A stretch of DNA of 64,000 nt from Bremerella alba (GCF_013618625.1 NZ_JABRWO010000011.1:1-64000), one strand, 5' to 3'; counted from the stretch's first letter, positions 8,512 to 18,210 are shown. The notes: generated by a model not told the origin, from the sequence alone. Made by a program: numbers and translations.

Positions 8512-9051
8512 ATGCGAATTCGCTCGACGACCATCCTGGCCGTTCGCCACAAGGACCAAGTCGCCATTGGCGGCGACGGCCAAGTTACCATGAACACCAG
8601 CGTGATGAAATCGGACGCCTCGAAGATCCGTCCCCTGTTGGGTGGCAAAGTCTGGTGTGGCTTCGCCGGCTCGACCGCCGATGCGTTCGCCTTGTTAGAA
8701 CGCTTCGAATCGTTCCTGAAAGATTTCCCCGGCAACGTCCCCAAGGCCGCGACCGAACTAGCCAAACAGTGGCGAACCGACCGGGCCATGCGTCGCCTCG
8801 AAGCGTTGATGGTAGTGGTCGATGCCGAGCAAACGCTGCTGCTCTCTGGCACCGGGGACGTCATTCAGCCGACCGACGGCATTTTGGGGATTGGCTCCGG
8901 CGGCAACTATGCCACGGCGGCCGCCAAGGCTCTGGTCCAGCACAGCGATCTTTCGGCAGAAGAAATCGTTCGCGAGAGTTTGAAGATCGCCGCCGATATC
9001 GATATCTATACCAACCATAACATCAAAATTCATCGCGTGGAGATGGTCTAA
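8512..9051 (+). CDS. hslV: HslV, ATP-dependent protease proteolytic subunit
   Basis: This 179-residue peptidase forms the double hexamer core of the HslUV protease. The N terminus reads MRIRSTTILAVRH, so the catalytic threonine is residue 6 and a five-residue propeptide must be removed. IGGDGQVTM, GGKVWCGFAGSTADAF and ILGIGSGGNYA are typical family blocks. The stop overlaps the hslU start by one base (TAATG), indicating translational coupling. Confidence 0.95.
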   Translation: MRIRSTTILAVRHKDQVAIGGDGQVTMNTSVMKSDASKIRPLLGGKVWCGFAGSTADAFALLERFESFLKDFPGNVPKAATELAKQWRTDRAMRRLEALMVVVDAEQTLLLSGTGDVIQPTDGILGIGSGGNYATAAAKALVQHSDLSAEEIVRESLKIAADIDIYTNHNIKIHRVEMV

Positions 9052-10394
9052 TGTCGAAAGCCAATCAAGATCTAACGCCGCGCGAAATCGTGAAAATGCT
9101 CGACGCCGATATCGTCGGGCAAAACGATGCCAAGCGGGCCGTGGCCATTGCGGTTCGCAATCGCTGGCGTCGCCGCAATCTGCCGGAAGAACTTCGGCAG
9201 GAAGTGTCGCCCAAGAACATCCTCATGATCGGCCCGACCGGCGTGGGTAAGACCGAAATTGCCCGTCGTTTGGCAAAGCTCACCGGGGCCCCGTTTCTGA
9301 AGGTCGAAGCGACCAAGTTTACCGAAGTGGGCTACTACGGCCGCGACGTCGAAAGCATGGTCCGCGAGCTGGTCGACAACGCGATCGGCATCGTGCGAGA
9401 AAGCGAGCGTGAGGCCGTTCAAGAGGAAGCCAAGCAGCGGGCCGAACGGCGATTGCTCGACCAATTGATTTCGCCCCGCCCTGCCCTCTCGACCGGCGAG
9501 CCGGAAGAGCAAGAGAAACACGAACGCTCGCGACAGCGCATGAAAGAGATGCTGGAAGCTGGCCAACTGGAAGACCGCACCGTCGAGCTGACCGTCGAGC
9601 AAAAAGGCGCGCCGGTGATGATCGGCGGGATGGGCATGGAGCAGATGGATATGGATCTGCAAGGCATGCTGGAAAAGATCATGCCCAAAAACAGTACCCG
9701 CCGCGAACTGACCGTCGCCCAAGCACGCAAGGTACTGATCGAACAGGAAACCGAAGCACTGTTGGACAAAGAACGCATCTACGAAGCGGCAATCGACCTG
9801 GCCGAAAACCTGGGGATGATCTTCCTGGACGAGATCGACAAGATTGTCGCAGGCGAAGGTAAAGGAGGCACCGACGTTTCTCGCCAAGGAGTACAGCGTG
9901 ACCTGCTGCCAATCGTCGAAGGCACAACCGTGCAAACCAAATATGGCTACGTGAACACCGATCACGTCATGTTCGTCGCCGCCGGGGCGTTTCATAAGGT
10001 GAGCCCGAGCGACCTGATGCCAGAGCTACAAGGCCGCTTCCCCATCCGCGTCGAACTTTCCGACCTGACCAAGGAAGACTTCGTCCGCATCTTAACTGAG
10101 CCGAAGTCTTCGCTCACGCGGCAATACGTCGAGCTGATGAAAACTGAAGAAGTAGCCGTTCGCTTCACCGCAGATGCCTTGGAAGAGATTGCCTCGTACG
10201 CGTTTCAGGTCAATCAAACCACACAAAACATCGGTGCCCGACGGCTGTACACTATTATGGAGCGCCTGCTGGAAGAACTGAGCTTCGAAGCCCCAGACAT
10301 GAAGTACGGCACGGTAGAAATCAACGCCGCCTACGTGAAGCAGCGGCTGGATGACGTGAGCAAGGACGAGGATCTGAGCCGATTTATTTTGTAG
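9051..10394 (+). CDS. hslU: HslU, ATP-dependent protease ATPase subunit
   Basis: This is a 447-residue AAA+ unfoldase that feeds substrates to HslV. Visible motifs are PREIVKMLDADIVGQ at the N terminus, Walker A GPTGVGKTEIARRLA near residue 63, Walker B MIFLDEIDKI near 260, and the C-terminal QNIGARRLYTIMERLLEEL sensor region. The intermediate domain lies between the Walker boxes, as usual. Length is normal. It is the last gene of the hslVU pair; a hairpin lies about 70 bases downstream. Confidence 0.95.
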   Translation: MSKANQDLTPREIVKMLDADIVGQNDAKRAVAIAVRNRWRRRNLPEELRQEVSPKNILMIGPTGVGKTEIARRLAKLTGAPFLKVEATKFTEVGYYGRDVESMVRELVDNAIGIVRESEREAVQEEAKQRAERRLLDQLISPRPALSTGEPEEQEKHERSRQRMKEMLEAGQLEDRTVELTVEQKGAPVMIGGMGMEQMDMDLQGMLEKIMPKNSTRRELTVAQARKVLIEQETEALLDKERIYEAAIDLAENLGMIFLDEIDKIVAGEGKGGTDVSRQGVQRDLLPIVEGTTVQTKYGYVNTDHVMFVAAGAFHKVSPSDLMPELQGRFPIRVELSDLTKEDFVRILTEPKSSLTRQYVELMKTEEVAVRFTADALEEIASYAFQVNQTTQNIGARRLYTIMERLLEELSFEAPDMKYGTVEINAAYVKQRLDDVSKDEDLSRFIL

Positions 10395-10705
10395 GTCAGC
10401 TTAGGACCCTGCTGGCTACTACTACTGAGATTTCCACCATGTGTAGCCTCTTAGGAGTGTGCCACTGCCGCTCTCGGCAGTGTGAAGTGGCAAGTCGGAT
10501 ATCTGGTCTTTTGGCTCCATTCATGTCCCTAGTTTCAAAAAGGCGGAGGGCACTTCCTGGATCATCGTAGTGATCTTGGATTGAGTTGAATCGAATCTAT
10601 CTGGCATTCACACCGCCGAGGGTGGCAGCGGCGCGTCCGCGCAGAAATCAATAACTGCGTTGTGTGTAATTCTTGCTGGCATATATTTGTATTGGTAATC
10701 AGTAA
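10395..10705. other. gene-free stretch with a perfect hairpin
   Basis: CACTGCCG (10463-10470) and CGGCAGTG (10475-10482) form an 8-bp stem with a four-base loop. There is no following T-tract, so it is not a classical terminator. Nothing else is seen. Confidence 0.4.
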
Positions 10706-11074
10706 ATGACAGAGATACCAGCAAGCAAGATTTCGATGGTTTCGTTTGCCGACTACGAAATAATTAATTTGCTCCTTAAAGAGGATAGTTTTTCTTGTAC
10801 GCTTGGTGGCTGTTATATAAAAGGCGAAGGAAGTGTCGATTCCGACGTGACCTTGCGAATTGACGATTGGACGTCTTTACAAATAACGCGGTATGACGAA
10901 AGCGGCGAGAATCCCCGCACCGTCACAGTTGCCGAAGCAGGCCAAATTCGCGAAATTTGTGAATCGAGATTATCCGAAGAAAGTGCTGTTATTTCAGGAT
11001 TCAACGTGAGCACAGGACATTGGCAAACTTTTGAGTTCTTATGCCCAACGTTATCTATAACTGTGATTGAATAG
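10706..11074 (+). CDS. hypothetical protein
   Basis: This is a 122-residue, acidic and probably beta-rich protein (TLRIDDWTSLQITRYDES, WQTFEFLCPTLSITVIE). No signal peptide, metal motif or known domain is recognised. Its composition is more AT-rich than the flanking housekeeping genes, which suggests acquisition. It stands alone, with 311 bases upstream and about 160 bases downstream before the protease gene. Confidence 0.5.
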   Translation: MTEIPASKISMVSFADYEIINLLLKEDSFSCTLGGCYIKGEGSVDSDVTLRIDDWTSLQITRYDESGENPRTVTVAEAGQIREICESRLSEESAVISGFNVSTGHWQTFEFLCPTLSITVIE

Positions 11075-11232
11075 CTTCTTGAGTTGAGGCATGAGCCCGG
11101 CCACCGCTGGCAGATGTTCTGTTCTGCCCAGTCGGGCCATTTCGGCGCATGGTCGTCGTTTTGCCTCCTTTGCGTGATACAATGTTCCTTCGCCGTGCCG
11201 CTTCGGGCCGTTACGTATGGGATGAAGATAGA

Positions 11233-12048
11233 ATGTTGATTGGTTTTTTGCGTCTGCTCGTATTGGCTCCTGTGTTGTTGCTTCTTTTCGGTTCGTCGGT
11301 AGGTGCCGCGACTCAAGATGCGAATACGCAAGTATTCAGAGCGACGTTTAAAATCGTTCACAAAAAATCTACGGCGACCGGCTTCGTGCTTTCGCCGGAC
11401 GGTGGCAAAAGCTTCATCTTGATCACCGCTGCGCACGTGTTGGATCAAACCCCAGGCGAACAGACGACGGTCGTGTTTCGCTGTCAGACCGGAGAGGGAG
11501 AATACACCAAACTCCCGACTCAACTGGTCATCCGAAAAGGTGATACGCCGCTGTGGGTAAAGCATCCGACGGAGGATGTGGCTGCTATTTCGGTCAAGCC
11601 TCCGGTGGAAGCTGACTTGGCAGTCCTCTCGACGGATAGCCTTATGACGGACGACGACCTAAGAGCACTTCAAGTTCATCCCGGCGAACGCCTGACGTTG
11701 CTCGGGTACCCCCACCGAGAAGAATCAAGTGAAGCTGGTTTTCCGATTCTTCGTGATGGGCCGCTGGCATCCTTCCCGCTGCTTCCTACGAAGAAGACGA
11801 AGACATTCTACTTAAGCACCAATTCGTTTAGTGGTGACAGCGGCGGCCCAGTCTTTGTGACGCGATCAGGCGAAGCCGACGGTCCTACAGAGCGTGTGCC
11901 ACGAATTCTGGGACTCATGCAAGGGCAACGCTTACTGAACGATACACTGGAAGGAAGCTACATTACCGTGAAGACACGACACCAGTTCGGGCTCGCAAAC
12001 GTCATTCACTCCTCGCTTATCATCGAGACGATCCGCCTGATGAAGTGA
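11233..12048 (+). CDS. secreted trypsin-like serine protease
   Basis: This 271-residue protein opens with a signal peptide (MLIGFLRLLVLAPVLLLLFG, cleavage probably after SSVGAA). The chymotrypsin-fold triad is visible: His in LITAAHVLD, Asp in HPTEDVAAI, Ser in FSGDSGGPV. There is no PDZ domain, unlike the HtrA gene further along. It probably acts in the periplasm-like space or outside the cell. The start is placed at the methionine before the signal peptide; the frame is open upstream from 11149 but that would bury the signal peptide. Confidence 0.75.
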   Translation: MLIGFLRLLVLAPVLLLLFGSSVGAATQDANTQVFRATFKIVHKKSTATGFVLSPDGGKSFILITAAHVLDQTPGEQTTVVFRCQTGEGEYTKLPTQLVIRKGDTPLWVKHPTEDVAAISVKPPVEADLAVLSTDSLMTDDDLRALQVHPGERLTLLGYPHREESSEAGFPILRDGPLASFPLLPTKKTKTFYLSTNSFSGDSGGPVFVTRSGEADGPTERVPRILGLMQGQRLLNDTLEGSYITVKTRHQFGLANVIHSSLIIETIRLMK

Positions 12049-12557
12049 GCTTCGTTCTTGCGCCGACTGGGGCATAGATCATCTCTTCAACTCGCACCTT
12101 CTCTTTGAGGTGTTCACCCAGTGCGAGTTAGGTACCAGTAGGCCACTCTGCGATTGATCGAAGGTCGCGATTCTTAGCGTTTTATCGCCCGGATTCGGCG
12201 AAGGTTCTCGTAAACTCGAAGGTGCGTATCATCGTGGGATTTAATATCCATTAAGAGGTGTTGGACTTTTCATTCACTCGGCTGATACCCGCATTTTGGT
12301 GCTAAAGTCGACCCTTTGGTTGTCGTGTGGTTAAGGTTTAGTGAATGCGAGCCAAGCAGGTAGACGTTCTGGATTGAGATGGATAAAGTATCCAGGCATG
12401 CGGGCAGCCCGACAGGAAAAATGGTCGTGGCAAGCTGGGCTCTGTTGCGTCGACAGCGGTGTACGGCGTTCGTTGGCAGCGTATTTAGGGCCTGAGTTCT
12501 CTGGCAAAAACATGCGAAATTCATTCACATCGCATCCCCTTAATGGCAAGCAAGGTA
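12049..12557. other. gene-free stretch
   Basis: No supported gene, strong hairpin or repeat was seen in these 509 bases. Several short frames are open but have no ribosome binding site or recognisable protein. It should contain the promoter of the Tat-exported protein. Confidence 0.35.
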
Positions 12558-13820
12558 ATGACGAATCGTTCACCTTTTAACGCGGTATCGCGTCGGACTT
12601 TTCTCTCGGCAGCTCCCCTTTCGGGTATGGCTCTTCTATCGGGTGGATATGCTTGGGGGAGTGACTCGGCGACGCAAACTCGTCCGCCGTATGCCAATTT
12701 GAATTGGGATAGCGTTCAAGCCATCGGCTCGGTAACGCACGCCCATTGCCGGTCGCAACGTTCACTAGATTTGCTGTGCCGACGAGGGCTGCGGCACTTG
12801 GCGATCTCGAATTACTATCCCTCGGCTCCGTGCAAACCGGACGAGCGGATTGGGCAATACAACGTGGGCCAAGATTTCGGCACGGTCCCCGGCGAAGGCT
12901 ATGTTCATCGCCAGTTCCGCTGGAACGAAATCATTCAAGATCCGAAGTCAGGCTGGTACGACAAACTGCCGGCCGGATTGCAGGAAAGGATGCCCTTCGA
13001 GGTCGGTGGACCTTGCTTCACGCAAATTCCGTCGGACGTCATCATTTGTCCGAATGCCGAGCATCACTCGATGACCGATCACAACGGGCATTTCAACGCG
13101 GTCGGTTCCGAGTTTCGGAGCGGCACGTTCGATGCCCGGAGCAAGTACATGCTCAACAAGCATGGCTATACGATGGGGACCGGCTTGCCGTGGAAGGATG
13201 CCTTTTCGCGGATGTTCGCTGAGCTTCAGGTGGCTGATGGGGGCGGCGTAACGATCAATCACCCGGTATGGAGCGGCGCGTCGCACAAGCAGTTGCTTGA
13301 ATTTCTCGACTTCGACCCGCGTGTTCTGGGAATGGAAATCTGGAACAACACGGCCCACATGCTTAACGGCAAAGGATGGTCGCTCAACGAGTGGGACGCC
13401 GTTTTGGCGACGGGTCGCCGCTGTTACGCGTTTGCAGTTTCCGACCATGCTCACAACTCGGACCCGGCTTTCCAGGGGCAAAACGTCCTGTTGGTTGACG
13501 CCAATACGCCGGCCGAAGACTTATCGGCGGCCTGTCTGAGAGCGTACCGCAACGGCGACTTCTACGCTTGCTTGGAAGGACGCATCAAGTTGAAACGTCT
13601 GGAGCAGACCGATGGCCAGCTTCACGTCGAGCTCTCTGCCCCCTGCACGATTCGTGTTGTTTCTGCCCAGGGAACGCTTCACGAAGAGACAGGCGAAACC
13701 TGCCGCTGGAGTTTACCGCAAGGTTCGGCGGCGCTGCAAAACCATGTTTACCTTCGCGTCGAGGCAGCGGAAATCGACGGCGAGGATCAAGTGTTCACTC
13801 AGGCATTGCCTTTGGCGTAA
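12558..13820 (+). CDS. Tat-exported PHP-like metal-dependent protein
   Basis: The protein has 420 residues if started at 12558; an ATG five codons earlier is possible, but AAGG lies at a better distance from 12558. A twin-arginine signal SRRTFLSAAPLSG is near the N terminus. The body has the His and Asp clusters of the PHP phosphoesterase superfamily (GSVTHAHCRSQ, NAEHHSMTDHNGHFN, TINHPVW, AVSDHAHNSDPA), which bind metal ions. Related planctomycete proteins are exported, but their substrate is unknown to me. It stands 68 bases upstream of a DUF1559 protein. Confidence 0.65.
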   Translation: MTNRSPFNAVSRRTFLSAAPLSGMALLSGGYAWGSDSATQTRPPYANLNWDSVQAIGSVTHAHCRSQRSLDLLCRRGLRHLAISNYYPSAPCKPDERIGQYNVGQDFGTVPGEGYVHRQFRWNEIIQDPKSGWYDKLPAGLQERMPFEVGGPCFTQIPSDVIICPNAEHHSMTDHNGHFNAVGSEFRSGTFDARSKYMLNKHGYTMGTGLPWKDAFSRMFAELQVADGGGVTINHPVWSGASHKQLLEFLDFDPRVLGMEIWNNTAHMLNGKGWSLNEWDAVLATGRRCYAFAVSDHAHNSDPAFQGQNVLLVDANTPAEDLSAACLRAYRNGDFYACLEGRIKLKRLEQTDGQLHVELSAPCTIRVVSAQGTLHEETGETCRWSLPQGSAALQNHVYLRVEAAEIDGEDQVFTQALPLA

Positions 13821-13888
13821 CGATCGTTCGGCGGATTTGTTTTGAACTTTGACTTCTGTTTATCACTTTTACGGCTTAGAAGAGATCC

Positions 13889-14737
13889 ATGAAAATTGCC
13901 CACAAAAAATCTGCGTTCACCTTGGTCGAACTGTTGGTGGTCATTGCGATCATCGGCGTTCTGATTGCGTTGCTTCTGCCGGCCGTGCAACAAGCTCGCG
14001 AGGCGGCCCGCCGTATTCAGTGCAACAACAACCTGAAGCAATTGGGTTTGGCGATGCACAACTACCACGACACGTTCTCTTCGCTTCCTCCCGGCTGGAT
14101 CGATGTGGGCAGCAGCAATAATTTCATGGGCTGGGGAACCTACCTTTTGCCGTACGTGGAACAGTCGGCACTGCTCGACGAGATGAAAGCGGTTGGCGCC
14201 TACGATGAGGCCTGGTTCAACATAACCGACATGGAAGACCTGGCGAAATTGCCCTTGGACGCGTTCATTTGTCCTTCCGATCCTTCTAGCGGGCTCAACA
14301 TTCACTTGAGTGGCTATGGCAAGTCGAACTACACCGGCGTCGGTGCTTCGCACTATCTCGGGGGAAGTGGTGCCGACGGCACATTCTACGACAACTCGTT
14401 CGTCAAGTTCCGAGATATGACCGACGGGTTAAGCAATGTGGCTTCGGTCGGTGAACGCAGCACGTTGAAGAAAACGAACTGGACCCAAAAGAAGGCGACC
14501 CTTTGGATTGGAGGAACCAGCAGTGGAACGTACTACCATAACAACGCCATCATGACGACCGGCTATTACGGGATCAACGGCGCGGCGGGTTCCTATAACT
14601 TTACCAGTGCCCATCCTGGCGGAGCACTGTTTTTGTTCGGCGATGGCTCGGTCCACTTTCTTAGCGAGACCATCGATACCGACACCTACAAGAATCTAGG
14701 TCGCGTTCGAGACGGCAACGTTTTGGGCCAGTATTAA
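13889..14737 (+). CDS. DUF1559 prepilin-like protein
   Basis: This 282-residue protein begins with a type IV prepilin-type N terminus (AFTLVELLVVIAIIGVLIAL), cleaved and methylated in known pseudopilins, which is followed by a hydrophobic helix. The C terminus carries the H-x9-DG motif (HPGGALFLFGDG) and ends VRDGNVLGQY, as is usual for this family that is hugely expanded in planctomycetes. Its function is not established; pilus- or secretion-like assembly is assumed. A strong intrinsic terminator follows, then a small lipoprotein gene. Two paralogues are found at 34921 and 38644. Confidence 0.9.
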   Translation: MKIAHKKSAFTLVELLVVIAIIGVLIALLLPAVQQAREAARRIQCNNNLKQLGLAMHNYHDTFSSLPPGWIDVGSSNNFMGWGTYLLPYVEQSALLDEMKAVGAYDEAWFNITDMEDLAKLPLDAFICPSDPSSGLNIHLSGYGKSNYTGVGASHYLGGSGADGTFYDNSFVKFRDMTDGLSNVASVGERSTLKKTNWTQKKATLWIGGTSSGTYYHNNAIMTTGYYGINGAAGSYNFTSAHPGGALFLFGDGSVHFLSETIDTDTYKNLGRVRDGNVLGQY

Positions 14738-14752
14738 TCGGCGAGATCCACA

Positions 14753-14797
14753 GCCCCACGTCGCGCAACGTACGCGCTGGCGTGGGGCCTTTTTTCT
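14753..14797 (+). terminator. intrinsic terminator
   Basis: GCCCCACG (14753-14760) pairs with CGTGGGGC (14781-14788), with extra pairing of TCGCG/CGCG inside, followed by CTTTTTTCTTC. It ends the DUF1559 transcript but sits only 33 bases before the lipoprotein start, so it may attenuate that gene. Confidence 0.85.
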
Positions 14798-14829
14798 TCA
14801 TCACAACCATTGCTCGGGAAAATCCCAAG

Positions 14830-15144
14830 ATGCTCATTCGATTCCTATTGTTTGTCCTGGTCGTTGCGGTCGTCGGTTGCTCGTCGAGCGAAGTGCCGCC
14901 GCCGCCGGAAGCACTTTCGCGAGATCAGTTTGTTGCCACGCTCGATGAAGTGGCCAAAACGGGTCAGTTTGAAGAACAAACGTTGTTGCAGTTGACTATT
15001 GGCCTCGAAGAAGCCGGCCTGATGGGAGAAGCGGCTTCGGTCCAGCAGATTGCTTCGCTGGGCAATGATCGCCAGATTAAGCAACATGCCAAACGACTGT
15101 CGGCAAGCGTTAAGAAGGGCCTCGCAGCGGGTGGTGCCCCCTAG
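14830..15144 (+). CDS. small lipoprotein
   Basis: This 104-residue protein has a lipoprotein signal peptide (MLIRFLLFVLVVAVVGCSSS, lipidated Cys at residue 17). The remainder is helical, with a short proline run (PPPPEALS) after the lipobox. There is no known domain. It follows a DUF1559 gene past an intrinsic terminator and converges with tsaE, with only 4 bases between the stops. Two other DUF1559 genes in the window also have a lipoprotein neighbour, which hints at a shared envelope function, but no activity can be assigned. Confidence 0.7.
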   Translation: MLIRFLLFVLVVAVVGCSSSEVPPPPEALSRDQFVATLDEVAKTGQFEEQTLLQLTIGLEEAGLMGEAASVQQIASLGNDRQIKQHAKRLSASVKKGLAAGGAP

Positions 15145-15148
15145 CGGC

Positions 15149-15628
15149 TTACGACGCTTCCAATGCGTCTTTTACCTGCAGCGGCACGTTATCGAGATCG
15201 GTTCCGACTGACGAGATTGTGAACTGCCGCGACGTCTCTCCTAGGACTTCGATATCGATCCGCAGGTAATCGTGAGGCAGGCAGTTGACGACTCGGTCGG
15301 CCCATTCCAATAGTGTGATGCCGTCGGAGTCGAAATACTCCTCGGGGCCGAGTTCCAGGAATTCGTCATCGTCTTTAATGCGGTAGACGTCGAAGTGATA
15401 AAGCGTTTTGTTGCCGTAGTAACGCTGCATGATGACGAACGTCGGGCTGACGACGTCTTCGGCCGGGATGCCCAGTTGGTTGGCCATCGCTTTGACTAGC
15501 CGCGTTTTGCCGGCTCCGAGTGTGCCGTTCAGGGCGACGACGGTGCCCGGCGGGATGGCCTCGGCGAGAATGCTCCCGAGTTTGTTGGTATCGTCTTCGC
15601 TGGTCGCTTCCCAGGTGATGTTGCTCAT
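15149..15628 (-). CDS. tsaE: TsaE, tRNA t6A biosynthesis ATPase
   Basis: This 159-residue P-loop ATPase is needed with TsaB and TsaD to make N6-threonylcarbamoyladenosine at position 37 of ANN-decoding tRNAs. Walker A is GTLGAGKTRLVKAM (residues 35-48). SPTFVIMQRYYG, YHFDVYRI and LLEWADRV are standard family blocks. It is the second gene of a probable operon, 13 bases after thiL. Confidence 0.92.
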   Translation of the reverse strand: MSNITWEATSEDDTNKLGSILAEAIPPGTVVALNGTLGAGKTRLVKAMANQLGIPAEDVVSPTFVIMQRYYGNKTLYHFDVYRIKDDDEFLELGPEEYFDSDGITLLEWADRVVNCLPHDYLRIDIEVLGETSRQFTISSVGTDLDNVPLQVKDALEAS

Positions 15629-15641
15629 GGTGGCTTGTTGG

Positions 15642-16559
15642 CTATTGGTGCGAAAAACCTTCTGGCTTCAAGGGCTGGCGCTGGCCGGTTTCGTCCAGCA
15701 AGAACAGCTTAGTGCCTGATTGAATGGTTCCTATTTTTGTCACTGGGGTTGAATCAGTCCATTGGGCTTCCAGGTGAGCGGCCTCGGCCCCCGGCACGGT
15801 GAAGAGAAGCTCGAAATCCTCGCCATCATTCAGGGCATGCCACCATGGGGGCCTGCCGGTGGATTGGCTCATTTGTTTTGCCGCGTCAGAAATGGGAAGC
15901 AGACGAGCGTCGATCTCGGCCCCGACCCTGCTTTGCTCGCACAGCCGCGGCAGGTCGATCGAGATGCCGTCGCTGATATCCATGCCTGCGGTCAAACCGC
16001 AAATCTCGCGAAGACGGATCGCCTCGCTAATGCGCGGTTGAAAGTCGATGTGCCCGCCGAGGATGCTACCACCAAGGGACCCGGTCACATAGATCGCGTC
16101 GCCAGGTTGGGCTCCTTCACGCAGTAGCGGCTTATCCCGCGGACAACGTCCCAGCACCGTAACACTGACGGCCAGCTTACCGGGCCAGCTGTTCGTGTCG
16201 CCACCCAAGATCGGACAGTTGAACGTTGCTCCTAGCTGAGCGGCTCCCTCGTAGATCTGTTTAGCCAGCTCGAGCGACGGGGCTCCCTGGGGCAGAAGCA
16301 GCGTCAGGAACGCTCCTACGGGCTCGCAGGCCATGGCGGCGATGTCGCTGAGATTGATGGCCAAGGCCTTGCGGCCGATCTGCTGCGGTGTGACCTCAGC
16401 CAGGTGAAAGTCGGTCTCGTCCGAGATCAGGTCGGTACAGACGACCAGCTTCTGATCGGCCTGCCACGATAGCACGGCGGCGTCGTCACCGATGCCAATG
16501 CTATCGGGCGAAATCGTTTGCTTTTGAGCGGCAAGATACTTGAGGAACGCTTGTTCCAC
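15642..16559 (-). CDS. thiL: ThiL, thiamine-monophosphate kinase
   Basis: This 305-residue enzyme phosphorylates thiamine monophosphate to the active cofactor thiamine diphosphate. IGIGDDAAVLSW near residue 22, INLSDIAAMACEPVGAFL, the metal- and ATP-binding GGDTNSWPG and GMDISDGISIDL, and LNDGEDFELLF are all present. The start is GTG at 16559, as the frame closes at a TGA six codons upstream. It lies 13 bases before tsaE. Confidence 0.92.
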   Translation of the reverse strand: MEQAFLKYLAAQKQTISPDSIGIGDDAAVLSWQADQKLVVCTDLISDETDFHLAEVTPQQIGRKALAINLSDIAAMACEPVGAFLTLLLPQGAPSLELAKQIYEGAAQLGATFNCPILGGDTNSWPGKLAVSVTVLGRCPRDKPLLREGAQPGDAIYVTGSLGGSILGGHIDFQPRISEAIRLREICGLTAGMDISDGISIDLPRLCEQSRVGAEIDARLLPISDAAKQMSQSTGRPPWWHALNDGEDFELLFTVPGAEAAHLEAQWTDSTPVTKIGTIQSGTKLFLLDETGQRQPLKPEGFSHQ

Positions 16560-16842
16560 GGCGAGAGACTTTCACAGGGTGCGTTTGGGTTGCCTGTGAA
16601 TTATAGAAGAGACGCGGCTCGGTTCGAAGGTTGGGCTGATTTGGGCCACGTCAGACGAACGGAGACGCTTTGCTGCTTGCTGGGGTGGAAGGCGGGACCC
16701 TGGTTGGCCTCTCACCCTAACCTTCTCCCCGGAGGGGCGAGGGGACTAGAGACTTAAGTCGTCGCTGGAGCGATTGGTCAAAGGTCACCGGGGGCGAGGG
16801 ACTAAGTGCGCCCCACGCCCCGGTTGTGGCAGCGATTAAGTG

Positions 16843-18210
16843 CTATCGCTGCGTGACTTGTTGAGTGGCGGCCAGGCTGATGTCGCCGTACAGGGTGTCG
16901 CGTTCTCGCAGAATGTAGAAGCGAATCGCACCGCGTGTGGTGACCGACTTGTTCTTCAGGATGTAGTCGAGGTTCTCGTACGAGATCGTTTCCCAGTCGT
17001 GCATTCCGACCAGGATGTCGCCGGTCTGGATGCCTTCGACTTCGGCTGGGCTGCCAGCTCGCACGGCGGTCACTTGCAGTCCGCCTCGGTAACGGCTGGC
17101 CAGTTGCGAGAAATCCGGTTCAGGCATGGCCTTCACCCGGACGCCCATCGTTCGCCAAGCCAGGTCCGAGACGTTGGTGGCACCACTAACGCTCTTGGTG
17201 ACGATGGCCAACTGTTTGCCCGTTTCACCAGCTCGGTTGACCTCTAGGGTCACTTCTTCGTTGAGCGTGCGGTTGAGCAGAGCCAGTTCGATGTCGAGCT
17301 GACGCTGGATGGGTTGTTCGCCAATCTTAGTCAGCGTGTCGCCGATTCGCAGGCCAGCCGCATCGGCAGGGCTGTCTTTCTCGACGCCGGTGACCTTGAA
17401 GATGGGCGTGTCGTCTTCCCACAGGGTCTTGCCGCGGATGCCGTGCGATTGATCGCTCATGCGTTCGGTCGACATCATGCGGGAAGAGATTTCCATAACG
17501 TTGTCGACCGGAATCGCAAAGCCAATGCCTTGGGCACCCACACGAACGGCCACATTGATGCCGATCATCTGACCGTCGATGTTCAGCAGCGGGCCACCGG
17601 AATTGCCGGGGTTGATGCTGGCATCGGTTTGAATCAGATCGTCGTACTTTTGGTTCTCGGTCACTTGAACGCTACGGTGCAGTGCACTGATGATGCCGCG
17701 AGTGACCGAGTTTTCGTATCCGTAGGCGTTGCCGACTGCAATGACCGTTTCGCCGGGCATCAGGTCGGTCGACTTGCCAATGTTGATGCAAGGTAGTTCA
17801 TCCGAGGCATCGACCTTGATGACGGCCAGGTCGGTCGTCAGGTCGTGGGCGATCAAGCGGGCAATGAGCGTTTCGCCACTGTTGAACGTGACTTGAATGC
17901 GTCGGACACCGTCGACCACGTGGTGGTTGGTGACGATGAAGCCTCGGCGATCAATGATCACGCCGGTGCCCATGCCGTTAACCTGACGTGGTGTGTCGCC
18001 GCCCACCGCACTGACTGTCGAGACAGTCTTGTGACCATGGATGTTGACGATGGAGTCTTTCGCCGACTGAACCGCTTTGACGATCGGTGACTTGCGGAGT
18101 TCGGTGGCGTGTGCTGATGAGCCGGAGAAGACCGGTGAATAGCAAACCATCGTCGCAAACAGAAGCGAGCAGAGACGAACGGCGAGCATATTCAAGGAGG
18201 GTGAACGCAT
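16843..18210 (-). CDS. HtrA/DegP-type serine protease with two PDZ domains
   Basis: The protein is 455 residues from ATG 18210; a TTG at 18231 is possible but less likely. It starts with a signal peptide (LCSLLFATMVCYSPVFSGSSAHA). The trypsin-like domain has His in IVTNHHVVDG, Asp in TTDLAVIKV and Ser in INPGNSGGPLLN. Two PDZ domains follow (VEKDSPADAAGLRIGDTL and VRAGSPAEVEGIQTGDIL). Such proteases degrade misfolded envelope proteins. GAGAG stands about 8 bases before the start. It is monocistronic. Confidence 0.9.
   Translation of the reverse strand: MRSPSLNMLAVRLCSLLFATMVCYSPVFSGSSAHATELRKSPIVKAVQSAKDSIVNIHGHKTVSTVSAVGGDTPRQVNGMGTGVIIDRRGFIVTNHHVVDGVRRIQVTFNSGETLIARLIAHDLTTDLAVIKVDASDELPCINIGKSTDLMPGETVIAVGNAYGYENSVTRGIISALHRSVQVTENQKYDDLIQTDASINPGNSGGPLLNIDGQMIGINVAVRVGAQGIGFAIPVDNVMEISSRMMSTERMSDQSHGIRGKTLWEDDTPIFKVTGVEKDSPADAAGLRIGDTLTKIGEQPIQRQLDIELALLNRTLNEEVTLEVNRAGETGKQLAIVTKSVSGATNVSDLAWRTMGVRVKAMPEPDFSQLASRYRGGLQVTAVRAGSPAEVEGIQTGDILVGMHDWETISYENLDYILKNKSVTTRGAIRFYILRERDTLYGDISLAATQQVTQR

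Noticed and set aside
10463-10482. Hairpin after hslU as an intrinsic terminator
   Set aside because: No T-tract follows the stem; kept only as an unexplained palindrome.
12341-12580. 79-codon frame before the Tat-exported protein
   Set aside because: No ribosome binding site, overlaps the start of the real gene, and has unusual composition for a protein.
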